Assembly: GCA_002786025.1 (NCBI GenBank)
Contig: NHNW01000006.1
Span: forward strand, 806,001 to 870,000
Reading direction: 5' to 3'
DNA length: 64,000 bases
DNA from: Zasmidium citrigriseum
Taxonomy: Eukaryota > Ascomycota > Dothideomycetes > Mycosphaerellales > Mycosphaerellaceae
A program made the translations under genes and the position numbers. The notes under the pieces are model-generated. The model made no database searches and was not told the origin of the DNA. It saw nothing but the letters and a program-made list of their open reading frames with translations. The stretch's first letter is position 1; each line of letters opens with the position of its first letter. Of the stretch, positions 21,462 through 30,824 are shown in pieces.

Positions 21462-21616
21462 TTTGGTGGTCGAGTGTCACTTTTTTTCCAAGAATTGATG
21501 CCAAAACGGGAGACGGATCCAAGACTCCATGGGAGATTCACAAGCCTCAGAGAGCGTGAAACTACTGTAGTTTGGTGCTCGACTGCTGCTTTTTTTCTGA
21601 CAATTGGCGCTGAAAA
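21462..21616. repeat. imperfect direct duplication in intergenic DNA
   Basis: A stretch starting TTTGGTGGTCGAGTG at 21462 and running through a T7 tract recurs in diverged form from 21571 (TTTGGTGCTCGACTG and again a T7 tract), an offset of 109 bp. It lies in the divergent promoter region between 20186-21079 and the BTB gene at 21999. Confidence 0.5.
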
Positions 21617-21998
21617 TAGCTCAGGACGAAGGATTAGACTCATATTCTCCATTTTGCTTTGCCGTTCCTGCGAATTGCCGACTCCATTGCTCGTGTTGCG
21701 TCTCTCGCGAAGTTTGATATGTATTGAGAATTCGCTGTATGTATGAAGAACGGGTGCCAGGTCGAGACTCGCGATGGTAGCGTTTGTATTTATTCTTCGT
21801 AGATAGTGAGAAATCAACTTCCGCATCGGGGGTATGGCATTTAGGGGTTTCAGCTTTGAATTTGGCATGTGAGTGCCAAGCCTCAGACTGCAGTCGCGCC
21901 TTCCTTTCAAGACTTCGCCGTTTGTCGACCTTCTCTCTTCCATCACAACACAATCACCAGCTCTCTCGGTCACTCACTCACTCACACGCTCGCCCGTC

Positions 21999-22850
21999 AT
22001 GGCGCAAGACAGCAACGACAGCGTTTTCGCTCGGTCTGTCGCCCTCGCCACAAACACACCACAAAAACTAATCACCTCTCGCAGCTTCTTCGACAACCCG
22101 TCCCTCTCCGACATCACCATCCACTTCAACGGGCAGCAAGTCAAAGCCCACAAGGCCATCCTTGCGGCACATTCCATACACTTCGAAGCGATGTTCGAAG
22201 GCGACTTCCTCGAAGCCTCACAAAAAGAAGTCCACCTGCTCGACGACGACCCTCAAGCTCTGCGCGGCCTGCTCGCCTGGTGCTACGCTCTGCTCTACGA
22301 CGGAAAGAGCACTTGCTCGCCCATGTCCTACTACCTGCCATACTACGGCATCCGCATCGAGGAGCACCTCGAATACATCATTAACCTCCACGTCCTAGGC
22401 GGAAAATACATCATCCCAACGCTCCAAGCGCACGCCCAGCTCAATTTCGACCGTGTCATGTACTCCGTCGAAAAGCCGCCGCCATATGCCAATGCCGCCT
22501 GGATCGAAGCCTGCCAATGCCCCGAGGATCCGATGGAGTTCTTTGAGCCGTTGGCTGAGATGCTGTACGAGAAATTTGCTGACGCAGTTAAAGATTTGAG
22601 GCCTGCCCTCGTCAGGGCGATGCAGAGCCATGCGGCCGAGCTGACGGAGGATGAGCGGTTCAAGGATTTGATGTTGAGGATTCCGGAGTTGGCGTGCGAT
22701 GTTACGGTAATGGCGATGAGGTCTGTTCAAGTGCAGGAGCAGGAGCAGGAGCAGGAGGCGGAGTGGAAGCCGAAGAGGAACAGGAGGGGTGGTGGGGGGA
22801 AGAAGAGTAACCGGCACGAGCTCTTTAGCCAGGGGCCTGATGACTTGTGA
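21999..22850 (+). CDS. BTB/POZ domain protein
   Basis: Single exon, 283 residues from the ATG at 21999. The BTB domain covers about residues 25-130: SLSDITIHFNGQQVKAHKAILAAHS is broken over two strands and a helix, then FEAMFEGDFLEASQKEVHLLDDDP and a later LHVLGGKYIIPTL helix, matching the fungal BTB pattern. The rest is helical. The C-terminus has Gln-Glu repeats coded by GAGCAG units (about 22735-22755), then a Gly/Lys/Arg-rich stretch (KRNRRGGGGKKS). It is one of three BTB-type genes in this window. Codons shift from C-ending to G/T-ending near 22500. Confidence 0.8.
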   Translation: MAQDSNDSVFARSVALATNTPQKLITSRSFFDNPSLSDITIHFNGQQVKAHKAILAAHSIHFEAMFEGDFLEASQKEVHLLDDDPQALRGLLAWCYALLYDGKSTCSPMSYYLPYYGIRIEEHLEYIINLHVLGGKYIIPTLQAHAQLNFDRVMYSVEKPPPYANAAWIEACQCPEDPMEFFEPLAEMLYEKFADAVKDLRPALVRAMQSHAAELTEDERFKDLMLRIPELACDVTVMAMRSVQVQEQEQEQEAEWKPKRNRRGGGGKKSNRHELFSQGPDDL

Positions 22851-23065
22851 TTGAGCTGCTGAGGGGGTGAGAATGAGCAGGTGCGGCACGGGAAGGGTGT
22901 GGTGTTCTCTCCTAGATTGGACATTTCTTCAGCGGACTAACGCCTGTGCTAGGAGCATAGACGCCCTCGATCTCACCGAGAATGCGGAGATTGAACATGA
23001 CAGCATCCTGGATAAGGCGAGAGGAAAGAAGGAAGGGGGACCGCGGCAGCGACATCGTATGCACT

Positions 23066-24364
23066 TCATCTCGCTGCAAACTCCTTATTAAAAGCCCTCC
23101 CAATCACCATCTTCCTGACCTCACTCGTTCCAGCACCAATCTCATAAAGTTTCGCATCACGCATAATCCTGCCCGCAGCCATCTCATTCATATATCCCAT
23201 ACCACCAAGACACTGGATAGCATCCATGCCACATTCAGTCGCCCGCTCGGCAGCGTAAAGGATCGCGCCTGCGCAATCCTGTGTCCTGATGTCTGGGTCC
23301 TCGTGGCTCTCGTCGATAGCTCTCGCTACGCTGTAGGTAAAGGCGGAGCTAGCGCGGTACTTGGTATACATATCGGCCAGCTTGCCTTGGATGAATTGGT
23401 TGTGTGCTAGTGGGATGCCGAATTGTTTTCGTTCGTGGACGTAGGGGAGGGTCACATCCAGGGCAGCTTTCATCAAACCCAGTGGGCCGGCGGAGAGGAC
23501 CAATCTTTCGAGATCGAGACCTTCCATCAGGACTTTCACACCTCGGTTTAGAGGGCCCAGCATTGCCGACTCAGGGACGAAGACATTATCGAAGAGAAGT
23601 TCGCCAGTATTCGATCCTCTCATGCCAAGCTTGTCCAATTTTCTCGCGACGCTGAAGCCCGGAGACGTCGTATCGACCAAGAAAGCCGTTATGCCTTTGC
23701 TCCCGGCCTCAGGCTCGGTCTTTGCATATACAATGATAACGTGTGCATCGGGACCATTCGTGATCCACATCTTGTGTCCGTTCAACTGGTATCCACCATC
23801 CACCTTCTTAGCGGTCGTCTTCATACTGACGACATCACTCCCAGCGGTATGTTCTGACATGGCCAACGCTCCAATTTTCTCTCCAGACAGTAACCCAGGT
23901 AGCCATTGCGACTTCTGCTCGTCGGTGCCGTGAAGTTGGAATTGGTTGACGCAGAGTTGAGAATGTGCGGCGTAAGACAGGCCAATGCTTCCAGATGCTC
24001 TGCTAAGCTCTTCGAGCACTATACAGTGAGCTTGATAGCCCATTGCAAGACCTCCATAGTCCTCATCTGCTGTTATGCCCAAGAAGCCTGCTTCGCCCAG
24101 CTTTTGCCAGAGTTCATTGGGGAACTCATTGTTGTGGTCGGTTGCTTGAGCGAGGTCATGGGTGATTTCTCTTCGACAGAATTCGATCGTCCGTTCTCGC
24201 AGCTCTTCTAGCTCGGCCATCGATGGCGGTTGGAAGCCCTTGGGATGTTTCGTGGTCGAAGCATTGCGTTGCCATTGTGCAGCAATGAAAGGTTTCGGTA
24301 TTTGTTGAATCGTTCTTCGTGAACATTGCAGCAAAGCCGCTCTACAAGGCGATATAGGCGGCAT
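23066..24364 (-). CDS. ivdA: isovaleryl-CoA dehydrogenase, mitochondrial
   Basis: Single exon, 432 residues from the ATG at 24364. This flavoprotein oxidises isovaleryl-CoA to 3-methylcrotonyl-CoA in leucine breakdown, passing electrons to ETF. The N-terminal 40 residues are Arg/Ser/Gln-rich with no acidic residues, as expected of a mitochondrial presequence. Acyl-CoA dehydrogenase blocks follow: GALAMSEHTAGSDV, then MWITNGPDA (FAD side), and GLDLERLVLSAGP, in which the Glu of DLER is the isovaleryl-type catalytic base. QCLGGMGYMNE and RDAKLYEIGAGTSEVRK complete the C-terminal domain. It is divergent from the MCC-beta gene, 207 bp away, which acts next in the pathway. Confidence 0.9.
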   Translation of the reverse strand: MPPISPCRAALLQCSRRTIQQIPKPFIAAQWQRNASTTKHPKGFQPPSMAELEELRERTIEFCRREITHDLAQATDHNNEFPNELWQKLGEAGFLGITADEDYGGLAMGYQAHCIVLEELSRASGSIGLSYAAHSQLCVNQFQLHGTDEQKSQWLPGLLSGEKIGALAMSEHTAGSDVVSMKTTAKKVDGGYQLNGHKMWITNGPDAHVIIVYAKTEPEAGSKGITAFLVDTTSPGFSVARKLDKLGMRGSNTGELLFDNVFVPESAMLGPLNRGVKVLMEGLDLERLVLSAGPLGLMKAALDVTLPYVHERKQFGIPLAHNQFIQGKLADMYTKYRASSAFTYSVARAIDESHEDPDIRTQDCAGAILYAAERATECGMDAIQCLGGMGYMNEMAAGRIMRDAKLYEIGAGTSEVRKMVIGRAFNKEFAAR

Positions 24365-24571
24365 GTTTAAGCAGCAGAAAAAGAGTGAAACAAGTTCAAG
24401 ACCGGTCGAGGGGAGATTTGGGGAAGACGTGGAGTGAAAGCTGGGGAAAACAAAGCCGAGCTCCATCTTGAGCCGAGAATAAGCGCCTCAAGCTTCAACT
24501 CCACCACATGGCCATACTAATCTCCTGTCCATATTAAGTAGGAGGTCGCCGCCGCCGGGCAGAATGTGAGC
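24365..24571. promoter_or_regulatory. shared promoter of the leucine-degradation pair
   Basis: The 207 bp between the two divergent start codons must hold both promoters. It contains a repeated GCCGAG (near 24455 and 24473). I do not see a clear Leu3-type CCGG-N4-CCGG site. Confidence 0.5.
24564..24569 (+). promoter_or_regulatory. minimal upstream ORF (ATGTGA)
   Basis: A start codon directly followed by a stop codon lies 2 nt before the MCC-beta ATG at 24572. If within the mRNA leader it would catch scanning ribosomes just before the real start. Confidence 0.4.
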
Positions 24572-26327
24572 ATGGCCTCTCTAATCCCCTCCCGCGCCTT
24601 TGTGCGAGCGCTGCACCACGTCCCGCGACGAAGGATCCCACCACCGCAATGCCTGTACCAACGAAGGAGGGCGGCGACGTATACGAGCCAACAACAGGCC
24701 TCACAGCTGTCTGTCCTGCAGACGGCGGTCGATGCGAATAGCAATGGCTTTAAAGAGAATGCGGCGGCGATGAAGGAGTATATGGACAAGCTCACTGCTC
24801 TTCATGAGCGGGCAGCCAAGGGAGGATCCGAGAGTGCTAGGGAGAAGCATGTCAAGAGAGGGAAGCTGCTGGTCAGAGATCGGATAACTGCCCTTATAGA
24901 TCCGGGTACCAGTTTCCTAGAGCTGAGTGCTTTGGCTGGGCATGAGATGTATCCGGGAGAAGAGGTGCATGCTGGTGGAATCGTGACAGGCATTGGGACT
25001 GTGGAGGGAGTAATGTGTATGATACTGGCCAACGATAGCACGTACGTTATACCTCTTCTTCCAAAAATGGCTCTACTGACTTTCATGAAGCGTAAAAGGA
25101 GGTACCTACTTCCCAATCACCATCAAGAAGCACATCCGAGCCCAGGAAATCGCCCAGCAAAATCGCCTTCCCTGCATATATCTCGTAGACTCTGGCGGTG
25201 CCAATCTTCCAAACCAAGCTGATGTCTTTCCGGATCGGGATCACTTTGGACGTCTCTTCTTTAATCAGGCCAATATGAGTGCTGCTGGCATTCCACAGAT
25301 CAGTGTCGTAATGGGATCATGTACCGCAGGCGGTGCTTATGTGCCCAGCATGAGTGATGAGAACATCATCGTCCAGGAGCAAGGCACGATCTTCCTCGCT
25401 GGCCCCCCTCTCGTAAAAGCTGCGACTGGCGAAGAAGTTAGCGCTGAAGATTTGGGCGGAGGCAAGCTGCACACAGAAGTATCCGGAGTTTCAGATTACC
25501 TGGCAGTGGACGACGCTCATGCACTGGTTCTGGCAAGGAGATGTATATCCAATCTCAACTTCCCTACTGCCGCCAACCCTTCAAGAAAACAAGACTGGAA
25601 GGAGCCTCTTTACGACGCAGAAGAACTAGGCGGCATCGTCGGCACGAACCTCAAACAAAGCATCAACATGCACGAGGTAATCGCCCGCATCGTCGACGGC
25701 AGCGAATTCTCTGAGTTCAAACCCAACTACGGAACGACTCTCCTCACCGGCTTCGCGACGATTTACGGCCATCCAGTCGGCATCATCGCCAACAACGGCA
25801 TCCTCTTCAGTGAGAGCAGCCTGAAAGGCGCACACTTCATCCAGCTCTGCTGCCAACGGAACATCCCTCTGATCTTCCTCCAAAACATCTCTGGCTTCAT
25901 GGTCGGTCAGGATGCCGAGAAAGGCGGCATAGCAAAGAACGGAGCCAAGCTCGTCACAGCTGTTGCTTGCGCAAGCGTGCCCAAGTTTACCGTCCTCGTT
26001 GGATCTTCAGCTGGCGCAGGCAACTATGGTATGTGCGGACGAGCTTACAGCCCAAGATTCTTGTGGAGCTGGCCATCTGCAAAGACGAGCGTCATGGGAC
26101 CCGAGCAGCTATCTGCCGTTATGGAGGCTGTAGGGAGGAAAGTAGATCCTGAATTGAGGGCACGCATTGAGAGGGAGAGTGAAGTTACGTTTGGAACTGC
26201 AAGATTATGGGATGATGGGGTCATTCCTCCTGCACACACGAGGCGGGTGCTTGGGATGGGTTTGCAAGCTGCGCTAACTGGCAGCGTTGAGCCCAAGGAG
26301 ACGAATTTTGGGGTTTTCAGGATGTAG
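24572..26327 (+). CDS. mccB: methylcrotonoyl-CoA carboxylase beta chain, mitochondrial
   Basis: Exons 24572-25041 and 25091-26327, 568 residues. This biotin-dependent carboxyltransferase subunit carboxylates 3-methylcrotonyl-CoA, the product of isovaleryl-CoA dehydrogenase. An Arg-rich presequence spans about residues 1-38. The 49-nt intron (GTACGT, CTACTGAC branch, GAAG end) joins NDST to [14 protein letters not shown], a conserved core block. [18 protein letters not shown] and [17 protein letters not shown] form the acyl-CoA/biotin pocket; further on come [11 protein letters not shown] and [11 protein letters not shown]. Length matches the family. The biotin-carrying alpha subunit is not in this window. 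Confidence 0.92.
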
Positions 26328-26613
26328 AAGGAAAAGTACGTTGCCATTCGCCTGCTACCACGACTGAATATTTCCGCGCTGTCCCATTCCATTCCAGCTT
26401 CTCGCCGAAGGTCACCTCTCGAATGTCTCAGCAGCCTGACACATGCATTCTCTCGCACCTTCGCAGCACCTCCCAGAAACATACAGACGCATGTCCGACC
26501 TTTCACTTTCCTCAAAGAACTTCAAAGCATATAAAAGCTGTCGGACATGGATCCAGCAATCTTTCCTTCATCTCAACGGACGAAGGCAAACAGACTAGAA
26601 GGCAAACAGCATC

Positions 26614-27372
26614 ATGCATCTCAGAACCATGCTCCATGCTGCAAAGCAGACACTGCACGACAACTTGAGCTGCAAGGATATCAACAAGCTGCGCAAACCC
26701 GCACCAAAGCACCCTGAACGGGGAGAGATCAAGAAATGCAAGAAGGGTGAAGACTACTGGACTCTGCACGAGCTGAGAACCATCTTCGACGATCCTGAAT
26801 CGCTTTGGGAACATCCCCTCTGCTCACGACCCACGTCGATGGTCTCGACGACTTCAACCAGCAGTGGAAAACTTCTCGATGATCCGGCGATTCTTAGACT
26901 CTGCTCCACGACCAGTATCAACGAAGAGCCATCGACGTACGACCCCCGAGCATCCAGCAAAATCGTCCTCTCCTCCATCGACCCACCCCCTCAACAACAA
27001 GACGATATCCTCACCCTCCAAACCGCCGAAATAACACACCTCTGCACCCACCTCAACCGCCTCCAAAATGACCTCTCCTACAAATCCAAAGCTCTCGAGC
27101 ACGCACACGCAGAGCTACACTTCCTCCGCCGGGAGAATGCTCTACGCTTCGACAAGATCCGAGAATTGGCGAGCCAGGTGAGGGAGTTGCAGGGGGTTGA
27201 GGGTTGGAGTAGGAAGAAATTGAGAGAGCGGATTGCGGATTTGGCTTGGGAAGTGCGAGGTCGGGAGCTGATGATGGAGGAGGAGAGGGAGCTTGTTGGG
27301 GAGTGGAGGGATTGGGGGAGGGAGTGGAGGGGGTATGCGGGGTGGTTGGAGGGGGAGTTGGGGGTTGAGTAG
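26614..27372 (+). CDS. coiled-coil protein of unknown function (252 aa)
   Basis: Single exon. Residues 1-60 are basic (KKCKKGEDYWTLHEL). Residues 60-120 are Ser/Thr/Pro-rich. Residues 128-235 form a long predicted coiled coil with Leu/His/Arg heptads (TAEITHLCTHLNRLQNDL, then RENALRFDKIRELASQVREL), ending in a Trp-rich helix (GEWRDWGREWRGYAGWLEG). No family is recognised. The coding strand is C-rich in 26940-27140 and then strongly G-rich in 27170-27371. A second coiled-coil orphan follows 495 bp downstream. Confidence 0.55.
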   Translation: MHLRTMLHAAKQTLHDNLSCKDINKLRKPAPKHPERGEIKKCKKGEDYWTLHELRTIFDDPESLWEHPLCSRPTSMVSTTSTSSGKLLDDPAILRLCSTTSINEEPSTYDPRASSKIVLSSIDPPPQQQDDILTLQTAEITHLCTHLNRLQNDLSYKSKALEHAHAELHFLRRENALRFDKIRELASQVRELQGVEGWSRKKLRERIADLAWEVRGRELMMEEERELVGEWRDWGREWRGYAGWLEGELGVE

Positions 27373-27867
27373 AATAGGAAGGGGGAAAGGTGGATGCATG
27401 GACTGGGATGGTCATCTTGTTACTCTCACAAATTCAGAATGACACTCTGTTGTCAATGCATCTTGAACATGTTGCCTTCGTCCTCTCTGGCAGAGCATCC
27501 AGAATTACCGAACTGTTTCGCTTCGCGAAGATGGTTCGCATCTCGACCCTCGCCTTTAGAGCCATCTGCTCGAGATTGACTCTGGCAGGCATTTCTCCCG
27601 ATTTGATAATGTCAAGTGAAACTCGCTTTGTCTCCGTATGTCTTCAATAACGATGTATGTTGTACGGGTGTCGTTCGCAGCTGCATTATGCAGGCGACTG
27701 AGACAAGTTCACCATCACAGCCCAAAGAACAGCAGACTACAGGTCTCAAGAAGCAACGACAAAGCGATCTGAACGCTATCGTCGAAGATAAATTGCAAAG
27801 CAACTTCGAACGTTCGATCTTGCAAACGTCAAAAACCACTACAATTCTTGCCCATTAGTCCATCACC

Positions 27868-29106
27868 ATGCCTACGTCTTGGCCATCCCCCCTCAAGCAC
27901 AAAATGCGTCTCGCCAGACTCTTCGACCGCTTCAGACGAAAAGTCTCCGTGGTAGAGATGACAGACCCATCCCTAGAAGACTTCCTCTCCCAACGCAAGG
28001 CCGCTCAAACAACAGACGACAACGACGACGCATCCTCCCACCTCTCAATGTGTTCGACATGCCACGAAAAGATGCAAGCCCAAGAAGAAGTCGCTCCAGA
28101 AACCATCGTCACCGAGCCAATGTCTCCAGCCGCGCCTCAATCAACCAGAAATAGCCAGTCCCAAGTCTCCCTCATAATCATGCCACGAGTATCCGCCTGG
28201 AACTGGTGCGGCACGCACTCCCGAGTCTACGAAAGGCGCATCTCAGAAGACACAGTAATGGCCAGTCCCTCAGCCCTGGTCAAAGCCTTCCGAGACTGCA
28301 TCCCAGAGCATCCAGCACTGATCGACCTACCACCCCCATTCAACCGCCACTCGGATCCGACGTACAAAGAAGGACCCGCGAAGCGTGCTGAAATCGTCCG
28401 ACAAGCGTCGCAGAATGCTCTGGAGAGGAAGTGTTCTGATCTGGACGGCGAGGCTGAGAAGCTTGCTGCCCGGCTGGAGGAGACGGAGAAGGAACTCGAG
28501 CGGACGAAAGAGAATCTTGAGAAGGCAATCGAGGAGTTGGCGGCTAGGGAGGAGGCTGCAAGTTTCCATGTGAGGAGGTATAATACCGTTACGCTGCAAG
28601 TTCAGGGACTGCAGAGCGAGTTGGCGAAATCTCGGGAACAAGAAGAGGCTTCCAAGAAAAAGATCTCGACCTTGCAGAAATGTCGCCGCCATCGCCACTG
28701 CACCCTCCGTTCCCAGCTCGCCGACCTCACCTCCCAACTCTCAACCACAACAACCCAACTCCAAAACCTCACAACCTCAACCCGCTTCGAGCACGACCTC
28801 TTCGCCTCCGAAGCACAAACCCTTCGCATCACAATCACCAATCTCCAGAACCAAAACTTCGATCTTCAAGAACACATTCTCGATCTCGAATCGCAACGGT
28901 CCAGTGAGGAAGACATCGTCGCGACGCAGTTGGCTGAAAGGGAAGTTTTCGTTGTGCATGAGAGATTGAGGGAGTGTGAGAGGGAGTTGAAGCAGAGGAG
29001 GACGAGCTTGGAGGTCGTGAGGCAGAATAATGTGGATTTGGCGGCGGAGGTGAGGTGTTTGAAGTTGAGGTTGAGGGATGAGGAGAGGGTGAGGTATACT
29101 GTTTAG
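27868..29106 (+). CDS. coiled-coil protein of unknown function (412 aa)
   Basis: Single exon; the start is the ATG in CACCATGCC. Residues 1-170 are low-complexity, with a small cysteine pair (CSTCHEK near 58-64). From about 175 to 405 almost the whole chain is heptad-rich coiled coil (DLDGEAEKLAARLEETEKEL and later SQLADLTSQLSTTTTQLQNL). No motor, kinase or membrane part is visible. It may be a structural or scaffold protein. Codon choice alternates between C-ending and G/T-ending blocks at least three times within the gene. Confidence 0.55.
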   Translation: MPTSWPSPLKHKMRLARLFDRFRRKVSVVEMTDPSLEDFLSQRKAAQTTDDNDDASSHLSMCSTCHEKMQAQEEVAPETIVTEPMSPAAPQSTRNSQSQVSLIIMPRVSAWNWCGTHSRVYERRISEDTVMASPSALVKAFRDCIPEHPALIDLPPPFNRHSDPTYKEGPAKRAEIVRQASQNALERKCSDLDGEAEKLAARLEETEKELERTKENLEKAIEELAAREEAASFHVRRYNTVTLQVQGLQSELAKSREQEEASKKKISTLQKCRRHRHCTLRSQLADLTSQLSTTTTQLQNLTTSTRFEHDLFASEAQTLRITITNLQNQNFDLQEHILDLESQRSSEEDIVATQLAEREVFVVHERLRECERELKQRRTSLEVVRQNNVDLAAEVRCLKLRLRDEERVRYTV

Positions 29107-30824
29107 TATTCTGTGTGGGAAGATTGGAGTCGGTGAGATATGGGTATTTGGTGTATTGCGTTTAGCGTTGTCATTCTTCAAACATTCACTTACATCTGAA
29201 TTTAAACTCCGCGCTAGGGACATGATCCCTGTCAGTATTTGTACTTTCGACCATTCCAAATCACCCATATCACCTCTTCAGTGCGGCAGCCGCGCGTGGG
29301 ATGCTCGCTAGGCCGCCTTCCTCGATTTCATGTGCTCGATATTCTCTTGGCATTCACCTCGCTCATTGACCTATCAGCTTCGGGCGGGCTTAGCGTACTT
29401 TTAGCGTGTTTTGGTCTTCGCGCTGCTCTGCTTCTGCATGCATCAGCTCGACTTCAGAATTGGCTGTCGATGAGCCGATGATCGATCTGTGGAGTCTCTG
29501 CTGTCAAAGGCGATGCGACGTAATGGGAAGCTTGAAGGTGTGGACGCATCCATGGCTGTGGGCGATGAGAGGACATCTTTCGATCGGCTGGTGTGCACAA
29601 CGGTGATATTGGAGTCGAGGTTTCTGCGTTGAATGCTTCAATGTTGTGGTGCGACTTCTTGGTCATCTCACTGTTGAGGAAGTCGCTACTGTGAGCGGGG
29701 ACCGCGAAGCCTTTGGGCCTTTGGGAAGGCACGATCTCATCCGGCAAAGCAGGCACGCCCAGCGAAACCGAGAAAGAGAAGGCGCCTTCGACACCCTCGC
29801 TCTTTCTCACTTCACCTGATCGCCTTGCAATAGGTAACCAAGCTTTTCTCCGTAGCGGCTTGAATATTAGACGCCATCAATTCCCAAGGCCTCTCACCGA
29901 ACATCGCCGTGAGACCCTCCAAGCCGTCGAACTGAAGTGGTGGATCTCATTTACATGCCCTGGTCTACGGCCTCAACGAATCATTCCCCAGCCATGGCCA
30001 ACATAGCTTCAGGCGATCTGAAGAAGCAATATATGCCTAGTCGGCCCGTCAATCCAGACACGTCCTCTCAGGCAATTTGGCCCGAATGAAGCACCTACCC
30101 TCTCCCCGGCATTCTACCCTACTCAAGCCTCTGCCGAGAGACACGATCGAGCCGAGAGATGCGATCAATGCTTAGGTCTCACCAAGCCCACAGAAGCCTT
30201 CTGTGTCGCGTGTCCACCCTTGTCATGTTCTCAAAACCGACAAGGAACAGACCATCAAGGTTCCATCGGTATACCCGACTTCTGAATCCTCACCTTGCCA
30301 CATTCGTCGCGTCGACCGTGCCGCAGTATCCCGTTGGCAACGTGCATCGATCCTTCGTTACCGCGTTCAGAAGGTGCAGTCGAACGTGTTCGTAGGATGC
30401 GTGGCGATGGTGGAGACGGACATAGACATAGCGGTATATCGGCGAGTTCGAGAATGCGCAGAGACTTGGATATCGCCGAAGTGATGAAGATGCCGTTCAT
30501 TGCCTTGGTCGGGAGTTCGAGTCTTCGAGAAGTGGTGGTCGATGGTGCAGAAGCGGAAGACTTGTAGGAATTTGAGAGTCGAAGCCATTCAATCTCACAG
30601 CGAGTGGGTATTAACATTCTATGAAGACTGTACAAGAAGATTTGCACATGTTGGAAACAATAGCCCTTATCAAGTCCTCCGGTCAGAAATGAAACCCATT
30701 TCCCATGCCCATTCCATTCCCATTCCATGCCGATTTCCCATCCCATTTTCTGCCGTAGTCCCATGATTCACATGATAGCGATCGCTTTGCAACAAAAAAC
30801 AGATTCCCAACAGATCTGCACAAT
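29107..30824. other. 1.7-kb intergenic region, no supported gene
   Basis: Between the coiled-coil gene and the 3' end of the ZIP gene. ORFs such as 30255-30764 minus have no domain and are mirrored on the other strand. A short CCCATTCC-like simple repeat lies near 30690-30755. Confidence 0.5.
30690..30755. repeat. CCCATTCC-type simple repeat
   Basis: Several imperfect copies of CCCATTCC / CCCATTTCC follow each other (CCCATTTCCCATGCCC, CCATTCCCATTCCATG). It lies outside coding sequence, about 70 bp from the ZIP gene end. Confidence 0.5.

Noticed and set aside
24402..24412. CCGGTCGAGG resembling a Leu3 site in the ivd leader
   Set aside because: Second half does not match CCGG and it lies on the transcribed side close to no promoter core; too weak to call.
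30508..30530. GTTCGAGTC-like string resembling a tRNA B box
   Set aside because: No matching A box or acceptor stem around it; no tRNA fold possible.
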